In this document: one piece after another, positions 16,594-24,951 of the stretch
How the letters are laid out: each line of letters opens with the position of its first letter
Position numbering within the stretch: the stretch's first letter is position 1
Assembly: GCA_937860055.1 (NCBI GenBank)
Contig: CALMBO010000027.1
Location: forward strand, 372,001-436,000
DNA: 64,000 nt
DNA from: an uncultured Verrucomicrobiota bacterium
GTDB lineage: Bacteria > Verrucomicrobiota > Kiritimatiellia > CAIQIC01 > Lenti-01
Direction of reading: 5' to 3'
Program-made: the position numbers and the translations under genes
The notes under the pieces: model-generated
Told to the model about the DNA's origin: nothing
Databases searched by the model: none
What the model saw: only the letters and a program-made list of their open reading frames with translations

Positions 16594-17820
16594 GTGCAAG
16601 AGAAGCCCCACAAGCCCGTGCAGTTCGACAAGACCACCGCGCTGGAGGTCGTTCCCGGGGCCACGCCCGACGCCACCACCGTCGTGGAAAGCCCCTCCGC
16701 CTCGGAACCGTCGATCCTCCGCGACCTGGTGCCCGGCGCCCCTTCTGCGCCCGGCGCCGGCAGCCGCCAGCTCGCCGCCAACTACCGCGCCATCCTCGCC
16801 GAGCGCGCCATCTACTATCCCGTCGCCTACCGCTTCCCCCGCGAACTCGGCCGCGGACGCCAGGGCATCGTCTTCCTCGGCCTCCGCCAGGGCGCCCGCG
16901 GCTGCGTCACGCGGCACGCCATCAAGCTCTTCGACCCCTCCATCTACGGCAGCGCCAAGAAATACTGGACCGACATGGGCCGCCTCGCCGCCCAGACCTC
17001 CAAGCTCCAGCTCGTCAAGAACCCCTCCCTCGTCGCCCCCGAAATCTACGAGGAAAGCAACGGCATCGGCTACATCCAGATGGAGGTCGTCGACGGCATC
17101 TCCCTGCGCGAACTCCTCGACGGCACCCATCTCGAGCAGGTCCGCGCCCGCTCCTCCGACGAGGAATGGCGCCGCTTCACCGATGTCATCTTCCGCCTCG
17201 AAAACGGCCGGATCATGATCCAGCCCGGCATCGCCCTCTACATCCTCCGCCAGGTCCTCCGCGGCCTCGAGACCCTGCACGAGATGGGCTTCATCCACTC
17301 CGACGTCAAGCCCGCCAACATCATGATCGACCGCCTTGGCTACGTGAAGCTCATCGACTACGGCCGCGCCATGCTCGTCAACGAGAAGATCACCCTCCTG
17401 CTCGGCACCCCCGTCTACATGGCCCCTGAAACCCACGAGGAGCGCATCGCCCGCACCCGCTCCGACATCTACAGCCTCGGCCTCGTCGGCCTCGAAATGC
17501 TCCGCGGCGAGCGGCTCTTCCCCCCCGATGTCGACCGCTCCGAAGCCGAACTGCTCCAAATCAAGCGCGACCTGCCCAACCACCTCTACGACATGCTCCC
17601 CGACCATGTCCGCAAGAACGCCCAGTTCCTGATCCTGCTCCAGCGCTTCCTCGAACCCAACCCCGCCGGACGCTTCGCCACCGCCGAGGAGGCCGAGATC
17701 GGCAGCAACGGCCTCTCCATGCTCCACAAGCAGCTTACCCTCGCCGGCAAGGACACCGAATACGGCCGCGAACTCGAGAACTACCTCTCCAAGATCGTCA
17801 ATCCCCTCGGCCCCGCCTGA
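16594..17820 (+). CDS. Serine/threonine protein kinase, cytoplasmic
   Basis: A 408-residue Hanks-type kinase without a membrane segment. The glycine loop is 'LGRGRQGIVFLG' (from residue 85), the ATP lysine Lys111 in 'HAIKLFD', the catalytic loop 'HSDVKPANIMI' (Asp237) has Ser instead of the usual Arg, and the metal motif is 'DYG' (Asp255) instead of DFG. 'YMAPETH' marks the end of the activation segment. The first 80 residues are Pro/Ala/Ser-rich and probably disordered, and there is an insertion of about 35 residues around 'SSDEEWRRFTDVIFRLENGR'. GTG at 16594 is taken as the start since it directly follows the promoter; GTG at 16618 is an alternative. Substrates are unknown. Confidence 0.82.
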   Translation: MQEKPHKPVQFDKTTALEVVPGATPDATTVVESPSASEPSILRDLVPGAPSAPGAGSRQLAANYRAILAERAIYYPVAYRFPRELGRGRQGIVFLGLRQGARGCVTRHAIKLFDPSIYGSAKKYWTDMGRLAAQTSKLQLVKNPSLVAPEIYEESNGIGYIQMEVVDGISLRELLDGTHLEQVRARSSDEEWRRFTDVIFRLENGRIMIQPGIALYILRQVLRGLETLHEMGFIHSDVKPANIMIDRLGYVKLIDYGRAMLVNEKITLLLGTPVYMAPETHEERIARTRSDIYSLGLVGLEMLRGERLFPPDVDRSEAELLQIKRDLPNHLYDMLPDHVRKNAQFLILLQRFLEPNPAGRFATAEEAEIGSNGLSMLHKQLTLAGKDTEYGRELENYLSKIVNPLGPA

Positions 17821-17950
17821 GCCGCCGGCACCGGCCGCCTTCGTCTTCCGCTATGCCCCCGGCGCGAAAACTTTCCCCGTTTCCACTTGAAAACCGGCCT
17901 TTCTTGGCCGAAAGTCTTGGCGTTTAACCGCAACACGAAGGAATACTGAT

Positions 17951-19624
17951 ATGGCATCCAAGAACCGCACCAGCGACATGGTCTTCAAGGGCCCGGAACG
18001 CGCCCCCCACCGCTCCCTCTTCTACGCGCTCGGCATGACGGCCGAGGAAATGAAGCGCCCCCTGATCGGCGTCGTATCCGCTTTCAACGAGATCATTCCC
18101 GGCCACGTCCATCTCGACAAGATCGCCGAAGCCGTCAAGGCCGGCGTGCGCATGGCCGGCGGCACCCCCGTCCTCGTGCCCGCCATCGGCGTGTGCGACG
18201 GCATCGCCATGGGCCATCCCGGCATGTGCTATTCGCTCCCCTCCCGCGAACTCATCGCCGATTCCGTCGAGACCCTGGCCCGCGCCCATTGCTTCGACGC
18301 CCTCGTCCTCATTCCCAACTGCGACAAGATCATCCCCGGCATGCTCATGGCCGCCGCCCGCACCAACATCCCCTCCATCGTCATCAGCGGCGGGCCCATG
18401 CTCGGCGGCGACCTCGACGGCCGCCACCTCAGCCTCTCCAACGTCTTCGAGGCCGTCGGCGCCTGCAAGGCCGGCAAGATCGGCCTGGCGGAACTGGCGG
18501 ACTACGAGGAAACCGCCTGTCCCGGCTGCGGTTCGTGCTCCGGCATGTTCACCGCCAACTCCATGAACTGCCTCTGCGAAGCCATCGGCCTGGCCCTGCC
18601 CGGCAACGGCACCATCCCCGCCGTCGCCGCCGCGCGGATCCGCCTGGCCAAGCAGGCCGGCATGCAGATCATGAAGGTCCTGGAAAAGGGCCTGCGCCCG
18701 CGCGACATCCTGACCCCCGCCGCCTTCACCAACGCCCTGCGCGTGGACATGGCCCTCGGCTGCTCCACCAACAGCGTCCTGCACCTGACCGCCATCGCCC
18801 ACGAAGCCGGCGTGCCCATGCCCCTCAAGCGCATCAACGAGATCAGCGCCACCACCCCCAACCTCTGCCACCTGAACCCCGCCGGCCCCGACCTCATCCA
18901 GGACCTGCACCTCGCCGGCGGCGTCCCCGCCGTCATGAAGGAACTGGCCCGGGCGAAGCTCCTCGACACGAAGCTGATGACCGTGACCTGCCAGACCGTC
19001 GCCCGCAACATCGCCGGCGCCGCCAACCGCAACCCCCGCGTGCTGCGGCCGATCAAGAATGCCTACAGCCCCACCGGCGGCCTCGCCGTCCTCTTCGGCA
19101 ACATCGCCCCCCGCGGCGGCGTCGTCAAGCGCTCCGCCGTCGCCCCCGAGATGCTCGTCAAAACCTGCACCGCCCGCGTCTTCGACAGCGAGGAAACCGC
19201 CATCGCCGCCATCTACGGCCGCAAGATCAAAAAGGGCGATGTCGTCGTCATCCGCTACGAAGGCCCCAAGGGCGGCCCCGGCATGCGCGAGATGCTTTCC
19301 CCCACCTCCGCCCTCGCCGGCATGGGCCTCGACAAGGACGTCGCGCTCATCACCGACGGCCGATTCAGCGGGGCCACCCGCGGCGCGGCCATCGGCCACA
19401 TCGCGCCCGAGGCCGCCGACGGCGGCCCCATCGCGCTGGTGAAGAACGGCGACAAGATCGACATCAACATCCCGGCCTACAAGATCAACCTGCGGGTCTC
19501 CGCCAAGGAACTCCAGGCCCGCGCCCGGAAACTCAAGGCCTTCCGGCCCCGCGTCAAGACCGGCTGGCTCTCCCGCTACCAGCGCCTCGTCGGCCCCGCC
19601 GACATCGGCGCCGTGCTGCAATAA
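17951..19624 (+). CDS. ilvD: Dihydroxy-acid dehydratase
   Basis: IlvD dehydrates dihydroxy-isovalerate and dihydroxy-methylvalerate in valine, leucine and isoleucine synthesis. The 557-residue protein has '[22 protein letters not shown]', the cluster cysteine Cys124 in '[11 protein letters not shown]', and '[18 protein letters not shown]'. The position that carries a third cysteine in plant and cyanobacterial [2Fe-2S] enzymes is Gly51 here ('[10 protein letters not shown]'), as in the Bacillus and E. coli proteins. The ATG at 17951 is preceded by GAAGGA. The gene is alone between a kinase gene and an antiporter gene and ends in a strong terminator. It complements cimA, which feeds the isoleucine branch. 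Confidence 0.95.
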   Translation: MASKNRTSDMVFKGPERAPHRSLFYALGMTAEEMKRPLIGVVSAFNEIIPGHVHLDKIAEAVKAGVRMAGGTPVLVPAIGVCDGIAMGHPGMCYSLPSRELIADSVETLARAHCFDALVLIPNCDKIIPGMLMAAARTNIPSIVISGGPMLGGDLDGRHLSLSNVFEAVGACKAGKIGLAELADYEETACPGCGSCSGMFTANSMNCLCEAIGLALPGNGTIPAVAAARIRLAKQAGMQIMKVLEKGLRPRDILTPAAFTNALRVDMALGCSTNSVLHLTAIAHEAGVPMPLKRINEISATTPNLCHLNPAGPDLIQDLHLAGGVPAVMKELARAKLLDTKLMTVTCQTVARNIAGAANRNPRVLRPIKNAYSPTGGLAVLFGNIAPRGGVVKRSAVAPEMLVKTCTARVFDSEETAIAAIYGRKIKKGDVVVIRYEGPKGGPGMREMLSPTSALAGMGLDKDVALITDGRFSGATRGAAIGHIAPEAADGGPIALVKNGDKIDINIPAYKINLRVSAKELQARARKLKAFRPRVKTGWLSRYQRLVGPADIGAVLQ

Positions 19625-19637
19625 GGCCCGGCTCCCC

Positions 19638-19668
19638 GAGGCGGCGCGTTTCGCGCCGCCTCTTTTTT
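19638..19668 (+). terminator. Intrinsic terminator of ilvD
   Basis: A perfect 11-bp GC-rich stem (19638-19648 with 19652-19662) closed by a TTT loop is followed by six T residues (19663-19668). It starts 13 bases after the ilvD stop. This is a textbook Rho-independent terminator. Confidence 0.92.
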
Positions 19669-19725
19669 GTCTTCGAACTTGCGGCCCGCCGGCCCCGCCC
19701 GTATCCTGAAGGAAGAAAAGGCCCC

Positions 19726-21441
19726 ATGCACTACCTGGATGAAAGCCACATCTTCCACTTCCTGGCGCAGCTCTTCGTCATCCTGCTGTGCGCTCGCGGC
19801 CTCGGCGAACTGTTCCGCCGCTGGAAACAGCCTGCGCTGACCGCGGAACTGCTCGTCGGCATCGCGCTGGGCCCCACCTTGCTGGGCCGGTTCCTCCCCG
19901 TCCTCTCCTCCGCCCTGTTCCCGCCCGACGCCGTCCAGCAGAACATGCTCGAAACCGTCGCCTGGCTCGGCGTCCTCTTCCTCCTCCTCGACACCGGGCT
20001 GGAGATCGACTTCTCCATCGCCTGGCGCCAGCGCGGCAGCGCCCTCGCCATCGCGCTTTCGGACATCTTCATCCCCATGGCCGTCGCCTTCGTTCCCGTG
20101 ATGTTCCTGCCGGACACCCTGCTCGCCGACCCCTCCCGCCGCCTCCTCTTCGGCCTGTTCATGGCCACCGTCATGACCATCAGCGCCATGCCCGTCGCCG
20201 CCCGCGGCCTCCACGACCTCGACCTCCTCAAGACCGATCTCGGCTTCCTCACCATGTCCGCCCTGGCCGTCAACGACATCATCGGCTGGGTTCTCTTCGC
20301 CATCATCCTCGGCCTTTTCCTGCAAACCACGGTCGCCCTCGGCCCGATCCTGCTCATCTTCGCCGGCACGCTGGGTTTCTCCGTCCTGGCCCTGACCGTC
20401 GGCCGGCCGTTTTCCGCCCGCATTTTCGACGCCCTGAAGGCGCGGCAGTTCCCCGAACCGGCCAGCTCGCTCACCGTGACGGTCCTGCTGGGCCTCCTGT
20501 TCGGCGCCATCACCCAAAAGCTCGGCGTCCATGCCCTCTTCGGCTTCTTCCTCGCCGGCGTGGTCGCCGGCGAGGCGAAGAGCCTTTCCGAGGACACCCG
20601 CCGCGTCATCAGCCAGATGGTCTACTCGCTGTTCGTCCCGCTGTTCTTCGTCAACATCGGGCTCAAGATCGACTTCGCCGCGAATTTCCATCCGGGCCTC
20701 GTCGCCTTGATCTGCGTCGTGGGCATCGTCGGCCGCTACCTGGGCGCCTGGTTCGGCGTCACCATGGCCCGCGTGCCGCGCGTCAACCGCGACCTCATCT
20801 CCATCGCCCACACCCCCGGCGGCATGATGGAGATCGTCGTCGCCCTGCTCGCCCTCGAGGCCGGCCTGGTCACGCCGCCCGTCTTTGTCGCCATCGTCTT
20901 CAGCGCGGTCTTCTCCTCCGTCGTCATGGGCCCCTGGATGAGCCGTTCCCTCGCCCGCCGGCGCATGGTCTCCTCCGTGCAGTTCCTCGACGAACAGGCG
21001 CTCATCCCCCGGCTGCCGGACGAAGGCCGCGCCGGGGCCATCCGCCTGCTGGCCGCCAAGGTCGCCCAGCTCAGCTCCCCCGTCGCCGCCCATCACATCG
21101 AGCAGCTCGCCCTGAAGCGCGAAACCGAATTCGGCACCGCCGTCGGCCATGGCGTCGCCATTCCCCACGTCCGCCTCGGCCACCTCCGCAACCCCGTGCT
21201 CGCCTACGGGCATTCCGCCGAAGGCTTGGACTGGGACGCCCCCGACGCCGAACCCGTCCACCATGTCTTCTTCCTCGCCAGCGCCGCCGGCGCCGAAGAC
21301 GTGCACGTCCAGATCCTGGCGCAGATCGCCCGCGCCATGGCCAAGCCCGAACACCGCCACTCGGTTTCCGCCGCCCAGACCCCTGCCGCGCTCTACAAGG
21401 CCCTGAGATCCGTGCTGGCCCCTCCGCCGCCCAAGTCTTGA
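19726..21441 (+). CDS. Cation:proton antiporter fused to a PTS EIIA domain
   Basis: A 571-residue two-part protein. Residues about 10-400 contain a dozen hydrophobic segments of the CPA2/Kef-type Na+(K+)/H+ exchanger, with 'TAELLVGIALGPTLLG' near the start and the ion-site region 'DTGLEIDFS'. The C-terminal 140 residues are an EIIA domain of the fructose/nitrogen PTS type with 'GTAVGHGVAIPHVRLG'; His481 is the likely phosphorylated histidine. Antiporter-EIIA fusions are known in several phyla and suggest that ion exchange is tuned by the phosphotransfer state. No other PTS gene is in the window. The start at 19726 follows GAAGGAAG. The composite repeat begins ten bases past the stop. Confidence 0.85.
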   Translation: MHYLDESHIFHFLAQLFVILLCARGLGELFRRWKQPALTAELLVGIALGPTLLGRFLPVLSSALFPPDAVQQNMLETVAWLGVLFLLLDTGLEIDFSIAWRQRGSALAIALSDIFIPMAVAFVPVMFLPDTLLADPSRRLLFGLFMATVMTISAMPVAARGLHDLDLLKTDLGFLTMSALAVNDIIGWVLFAIILGLFLQTTVALGPILLIFAGTLGFSVLALTVGRPFSARIFDALKARQFPEPASSLTVTVLLGLLFGAITQKLGVHALFGFFLAGVVAGEAKSLSEDTRRVISQMVYSLFVPLFFVNIGLKIDFAANFHPGLVALICVVGIVGRYLGAWFGVTMARVPRVNRDLISIAHTPGGMMEIVVALLALEAGLVTPPVFVAIVFSAVFSSVVMGPWMSRSLARRRMVSSVQFLDEQALIPRLPDEGRAGAIRLLAAKVAQLSSPVAAHHIEQLALKRETEFGTAVGHGVAIPHVRLGHLRNPVLAYGHSAEGLDWDAPDAEPVHHVFFLASAAGAEDVHVQILAQIARAMAKPEHRHSVSAAQTPAALYKALRSVLAPPPPKS

Positions 21442-21450
21442 GAATCGTCC

Positions 21451-21569
21451 CGGCGCGGGAAGCCGCCGCACGCCCCTCCTCCCGCGGTTTTTCCACACAA
21501 TGGAAAAACTTTCGGCGGTTTTTCCATGCAATGGGAAAACGTTGAAGCCGTTTTCCGCGCCGCGGGAAA
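21451..21569 (+). repeat. Composite 3'-end repeat element, copy 2 (head plus three dyads)
   Basis: The head CGGCGCGGGAAGCCGCCGC begins at 21451. Dyads begin at 21489 (TTTTCCACACAATGGAAAA), 21520 (same with one extra G) and 21551 (a GC-substituted, degenerate copy): exact 31-bp steps, the first 38 bp after the head start. It fills the gap between convergent gene ends (antiporter and M20 peptidase). Confidence 0.85.
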
Positions 21570-21575
21570 CGCGGA

Positions 21576-22724
21576 TCAGGCGCGGGCGGCGGCCAGCAGG
21601 TAGCGGCGCAGGATTTCGCGGCCGGCCTCGAGCGACGCCCGTTCGATGTACTCGTCGGCCGTGTGGGCCTGCGCAATCGCGCCGGGCCCCCATACGAGGG
21701 TGCCGCCGCACACCGGAGCCAGCGGCCCCGCATCGCTGCACCACGCGGCGCCTTCCCTCACCGGAGTTTCTCCGGCGGCTTCGATCGCCGCGGAAAACCG
21801 GCGCACGATGTCCGCATCGGCCCCGGTGCGGAAGGGCAAGCCCTCCTTCAGCAGCGACATCTCGACGCCGCCCGGAACCGCCGCCAGATGCTTGCGCAGG
21901 CCGGCCAGCACGTTCGCGGCGGTCTCGCCGGGCATCAGGCGCCGGTCCACCTGGATCTCGCACCGGTCCGGCACGATGTTGGTTCCCGTCCCGCCGTGGA
22001 TTGTGCCGACCGAAACCGTCGGCCGCCCCAGCAGGGAATCGGAAAAGTCCTTCGCCGCCGCCTCCTTCTCCTCTTCCAGGAGGCGCCAGATGGCGGGCAT
22101 CTTGAGAATGGCGTTGTCGCCGCGCGCGGGATCGGAGGCGTGCGCGGCGCGCCCGCGCGTGGCGACCGTGAACCAGCAGGCGCCTTTGTGCGCATGCACG
22201 ATGTGCAGGTCCGTCGGTTCGAGCACGATGCATTCGTCCGCGCGCAATCCCTCCGCGACGGCCTCCTCCGCGCCGAGGTTCCCCGTTTCCTCGCCGATGG
22301 CGCCGAGCCAGGCGATCTGCGTCGCGGATTCCGAGAGCGCCGCCAGCACCTCGCCATCCAGCGCGGCCAGGAAGGCCGCCAGCGGCCCCTTGGTGTCGCA
22401 CGCGCCCCGGCCATAGAGCCGCCCGCCCTCCTCGCGCAGCGCGAAGGGATCGCCCTGGAAACCGGAAACCCCGACCGTATCGAGGTGCGACTCGAACAGG
22501 ATGGTTTTCGCCGGCGCGGCCGCGCCGAACCGCGCCAGCAGGTTGGGCCGGCCGGGGGTCTTTCCGACGCGCTGCGTGCGGAATCCCCTGGCGGCGAACC
22601 AGGGCTCGAGCCATTCGACCATGCGGGCCTCGCCGCGGATCGCGTCGTCGCCGGCCAGCGCGGGATTCACGCTGGGAATGGCGACGGCCTGCCGGAGGAG
22701 TTCGGTTGCGGAAACGGGATTCAT
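21576..22724 (-). CDS. M20 metallopeptidase (ArgE/DapE family)
   Basis: A 382-residue zinc amidohydrolase. Zinc-site motifs are visible in order: 'FESHLDTV' (His about 79), 'GRGACDTKGPLAA' with its bridging Asp, the catalytic Glu pair in 'IGEETGN', Asp or Glu in 'IVLEPTDL', and the final His in 'AHTADEYI'. A dimerisation insert with 'GRAAHASDPARGDNAI' lies in the middle. The family includes acetylornithine deacetylase (ArgE), succinyl-diaminopimelate desuccinylase (DapE) and carboxypeptidase G2; sequence alone does not decide between them. ArgE would fit the argF-like gene at 47 kb, but that is inference. It is 13 bases downstream of the prenyltransferase gene. Confidence 0.85.
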   Translation of the reverse strand: MNPVSATELLRQAVAIPSVNPALAGDDAIRGEARMVEWLEPWFAARGFRTQRVGKTPGRPNLLARFGAAAPAKTILFESHLDTVGVSGFQGDPFALREEGGRLYGRGACDTKGPLAAFLAALDGEVLAALSESATQIAWLGAIGEETGNLGAEEAVAEGLRADECIVLEPTDLHIVHAHKGACWFTVATRGRAAHASDPARGDNAILKMPAIWRLLEEEKEAAAKDFSDSLLGRPTVSVGTIHGGTGTNIVPDRCEIQVDRRLMPGETAANVLAGLRKHLAAVPGGVEMSLLKEGLPFRTGADADIVRRFSAAIEAAGETPVREGAAWCSDAGPLAPVCGGTLVWGPGAIAQAHTADEYIERASLEAGREILRRYLLAAARA

Positions 22725-22737
22725 CTCGGGATTCCTT

Positions 22738-23625
22738 TCAAAACGTCCGCGGCCCCAGCGCCATGCCGGCGGCGAACAAAAAGCCGAAGACCATGTGGAG
22801 CATCGCCATGCCGATGACGTGCTTCTCCTCCACGGGACCGCGCCACACCCCGCGGTACCAGCGGAAGGCCAGCGGCAGGGTCAGGAACACCGCCAGCGTG
22901 GCCATCGACAACTGCCGCGTCAGGGCCATCAGCACCGTCATCAGGTAGGGAACGGCCAGGAAGAGGCCCGCCACGAGCTTGGCTTCGACGGGCTTGAACA
23001 GCATGGGCAGGGTGCGCAGGCCCATGTCGCGGTCGGAACGGATGTCGCGCAGGTTGTTGGTGTAGAGGAGCAGGGTCATCAGCAACGCGGCGGGAATGCC
23101 CGTCGCCACCGCGCCCCACGAGAAGCGCCCCGTCTGCGCCATGTGGCCGCCCAGCGTCATGCCCGCGCCCATCAGCAGGAACAGCCAGACCTCTCCCAGG
23201 GCCCGGTGCTTGGGACTGAGGGGCCCGGCGGCATAGGCCAGCGCGCCGAAGATCCCCGCCGCCCCCAGGATCAGGAGCCCCCACCCCGCCTCCCAGGCCA
23301 GCCACAAGCCGCCCAGCGCACCCAGCGCGGCGCAGACCACCCCGCCGCGGAAGCAGCGCGCGGGCGTCATTTCGCCTGCGACCAGCACGCCGCTGCCGAC
23401 GCCCCCGCCCTTCCGGTCCACGCCGCATTGGAAGTCGAAATAGTCGTTCCACAGGTTGGCCGCCGTGTGCACCAGCAGGCCCGCAGCCAGCGAGACGGCG
23501 AACCGCGTCCCCGAAAATCCCTCCCCCGAGGCGCGCGCGTGCAACCCGCCGATGGCCACGGGCACGAGGCTCGCGGAATAGGCATAGGGGCGCACCGCCT
23601 TGATCCAGAGCCGCACCGTGTTCAT
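22738..23625 (-). CDS. UbiA-family prenyltransferase, MenA-like
   Basis: A 295-residue polytopic membrane enzyme. It has the two Asp-rich prenyl-diphosphate motifs of the UbiA superfamily: 'NLWNDYFDFQCGVDRKG' after the second helix and 'NNLRDIRSDRDMGLRTLP' after the sixth. The pattern and the N-terminal 'WIKAVRPYAYSASLVPV' resemble 1,4-dihydroxy-2-naphthoate polyprenyltransferase (MenA), the membrane step of menaquinone synthesis. Other men genes are absent from the window, so the quinone role is inferred from family. Its ATG overlaps the stop of the upstream gene (ATGA), so the two are translationally coupled. Confidence 0.82.
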   Translation of the reverse strand: MNTVRLWIKAVRPYAYSASLVPVAIGGLHARASGEGFSGTRFAVSLAAGLLVHTAANLWNDYFDFQCGVDRKGGGVGSGVLVAGEMTPARCFRGGVVCAALGALGGLWLAWEAGWGLLILGAAGIFGALAYAAGPLSPKHRALGEVWLFLLMGAGMTLGGHMAQTGRFSWGAVATGIPAALLMTLLLYTNNLRDIRSDRDMGLRTLPMLFKPVEAKLVAGLFLAVPYLMTVLMALTRQLSMATLAVFLTLPLAFRWYRGVWRGPVEEKHVIGMAMLHMVFGFLFAAGMALGPRTF

Positions 23626-24173
23626 CGCCACCCCTCGGGAAGGGAGGCGCCTTCCCCCACCTTCAGCAGGGCGTGCGAAACCTGCCATCCTTCCTGGCCT
23701 TTGTTCCAGCGGAGTTCCGCCCGGCCCTCGCCTTCGGCCGCCCCGCCCGCCTTGGGCACCAGGCGGTAGCGGACCTCCACGGCCGCCGCCACTTCGCCAT
23801 CGCGGATTCTGGCGGTGGCGATCTCCGGATCCGAAAGCTCGATCCGCGAAAGCGAATCCCGGACCATGGCGAACACCTGGACGATGTCCGCGCGGCCGGT
23901 GGCCAGCGGACCATAGTCCTCCGCCTCCAGCACGGCGTTCGTCGCCATCAGCTTCCCCAGCCGGTTGGCGGACAACCCCAGCGACACCGGCGATTCCTCC
24001 CCCTCCTTCTCCACGAGATCCACCATCCGCGCCGTGGCCCGCCGCACCCGCGCCTCCGCGCTGAACGTGCTCGCCACCCAGGCGGAGGCGACCAGGACAA
24101 ACGCCAGGAACACCGCCCCGGACACCAGGGGGCGGGCATTCCTTCGATCCGATGGAGCGTTCGCCGTCGACAT
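23622..24173 (-). CDS. Membrane-anchored protein of unknown function
   Basis: A 183-residue protein that I do not recognise. Residues about 15-36 form one hydrophobic segment ('VSGAVFLAFVLVASAWVAS'), after a short polar head. The remaining 145 residues should be outside the cytoplasm and read like a small alpha/beta domain, with alternating strands near the end ('VAAAVEVRYRLVPK', 'GRAELRWNKGQEGWQVSHALLK') similar in pattern to NTF2-like folds; that is only an impression. The start at 24173 is preceded by GAGAGGG; the open frame extends upstream into the divergent jag gene without support. It overlaps the prenyltransferase start by four bases. Confidence 0.7.
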   Translation of the reverse strand: MSTANAPSDRRNARPLVSGAVFLAFVLVASAWVASTFSAEARVRRATARMVDLVEKEGEESPVSLGLSANRLGKLMATNAVLEAEDYGPLATGRADIVQVFAMVRDSLSRIELSDPEIATARIRDGEVAAAVEVRYRLVPKAGGAAEGEGRAELRWNKGQEGWQVSHALLKVGEGASLPEGWR

Positions 24174-24264
24174 GAAAAATCCCTCTCCGCAAAATTGGCT
24201 GGTCATTCCAGCGCAATCAGCATACAAAAATGCGTGAAATTGGAAATGGTGAAAGAATAACGAT

Positions 24265-24795
24265 ATGAGCGACCAGCCCAGCATGCAGGAATATGTCGAA
24301 TCCGCCCAGTCCATCCTGGGGGAACTTCTCCGGTTGCTTGAATTCGCAGACGCCCAGGTGGAAACCGCCGTCGAGGAAAACCAGATCTTCTTCCAGATCG
24401 TCAGCGCCGATGCCGGCCGGATCATCGGCCGGACCTCGCAGACGCTGGACGCCATCCAGTTCCTGCTCAACCGCCTCCTGTCGCGGAAGTACGAAAGCTC
24501 CCCCTATTGCATCGTGGATGCCGAGCATTACCGCGAACGCCGCCGCGAAAAGCTGCTGGCCGATGCCAGCGAGGCCCTCGCCCGCGTCCGCCAGACCGGC
24601 CATCCCTGGCGCATGCCGCTGCTCAATTCCATGGAGCGCCGCATCATCCATCAGGCCCTCAAGGATCTCCCCGACATCCGCACCCATTCCGAGGACGAGG
24701 ATTCCGAAGGCCGCAAGCGCGTCGTGATTTCCCTGGCCGAGGATTTCCAGCCGGCGGCCCCCTCGGAGGAGCCGGCCCCCGGCAACATGGCCTGA
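24265..24795 (+). CDS. jag: Jag/KhpB RNA-binding protein (KH plus R3H)
   Basis: A 176-residue RNA-binding protein. A KH domain (about 30-95) has the GxxG-type loop in 'IIGRTSQTLDAIQFLLNRL', and an R3H domain (about 100-160) carries the 'ERRIIHQALKDLPDIRTHSEDED' region with Arg and His spaced as in the family. In Gram-positive bacteria Jag/KhpB works with KhpA in post-transcriptional control of cell division; its usual neighbour yidC is not here. The N-terminal Jag_N domain is missing, so this is the short form. It is transcribed divergently from the prenyltransferase operon. Confidence 0.88.
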   Translation: MSDQPSMQEYVESAQSILGELLRLLEFADAQVETAVEENQIFFQIVSADAGRIIGRTSQTLDAIQFLLNRLLSRKYESSPYCIVDAEHYRERRREKLLADASEALARVRQTGHPWRMPLLNSMERRIIHQALKDLPDIRTHSEDEDSEGRKRVVISLAEDFQPAAPSEEPAPGNMA

Positions 24796-24848
24796 TCGCC
24801 CCTGCCTGCGCCGGCAAGCGGGCCGGAAAAACTCTTTACTTCTCTGGA

Positions 24849-24877
24849 TTGACATCCCGCTCCCCGGATTCCACAAT
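24849..24877 (+). promoter_or_regulatory. Predicted promoter of the parvulin lipoprotein gene
   Basis: A perfect -35 box TTGACA (24849-24854) and CACAAT (24872-24877) are 17 bases apart. The gene starts at 24952, giving a leader of about 68 bases. AAGGAAAGGA lies just before the start codon. Confidence 0.5.
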
Positions 24878-24951
24878 GCGCGCACTTTGAACTGGTACGT
24901 TCAATCAGCTGGATTTGGCAACTCAATCCCACCCAAGGAAAGGATGATTCC

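Noticed and set aside
17896-17911. A small CGGCC/GGCCG hairpin in the ilvD leader as an attenuator
   Set aside because: The stem has only five pairs, there is no T run, no leader peptide rich in branched-chain residues, and no alternative pairing is evident.
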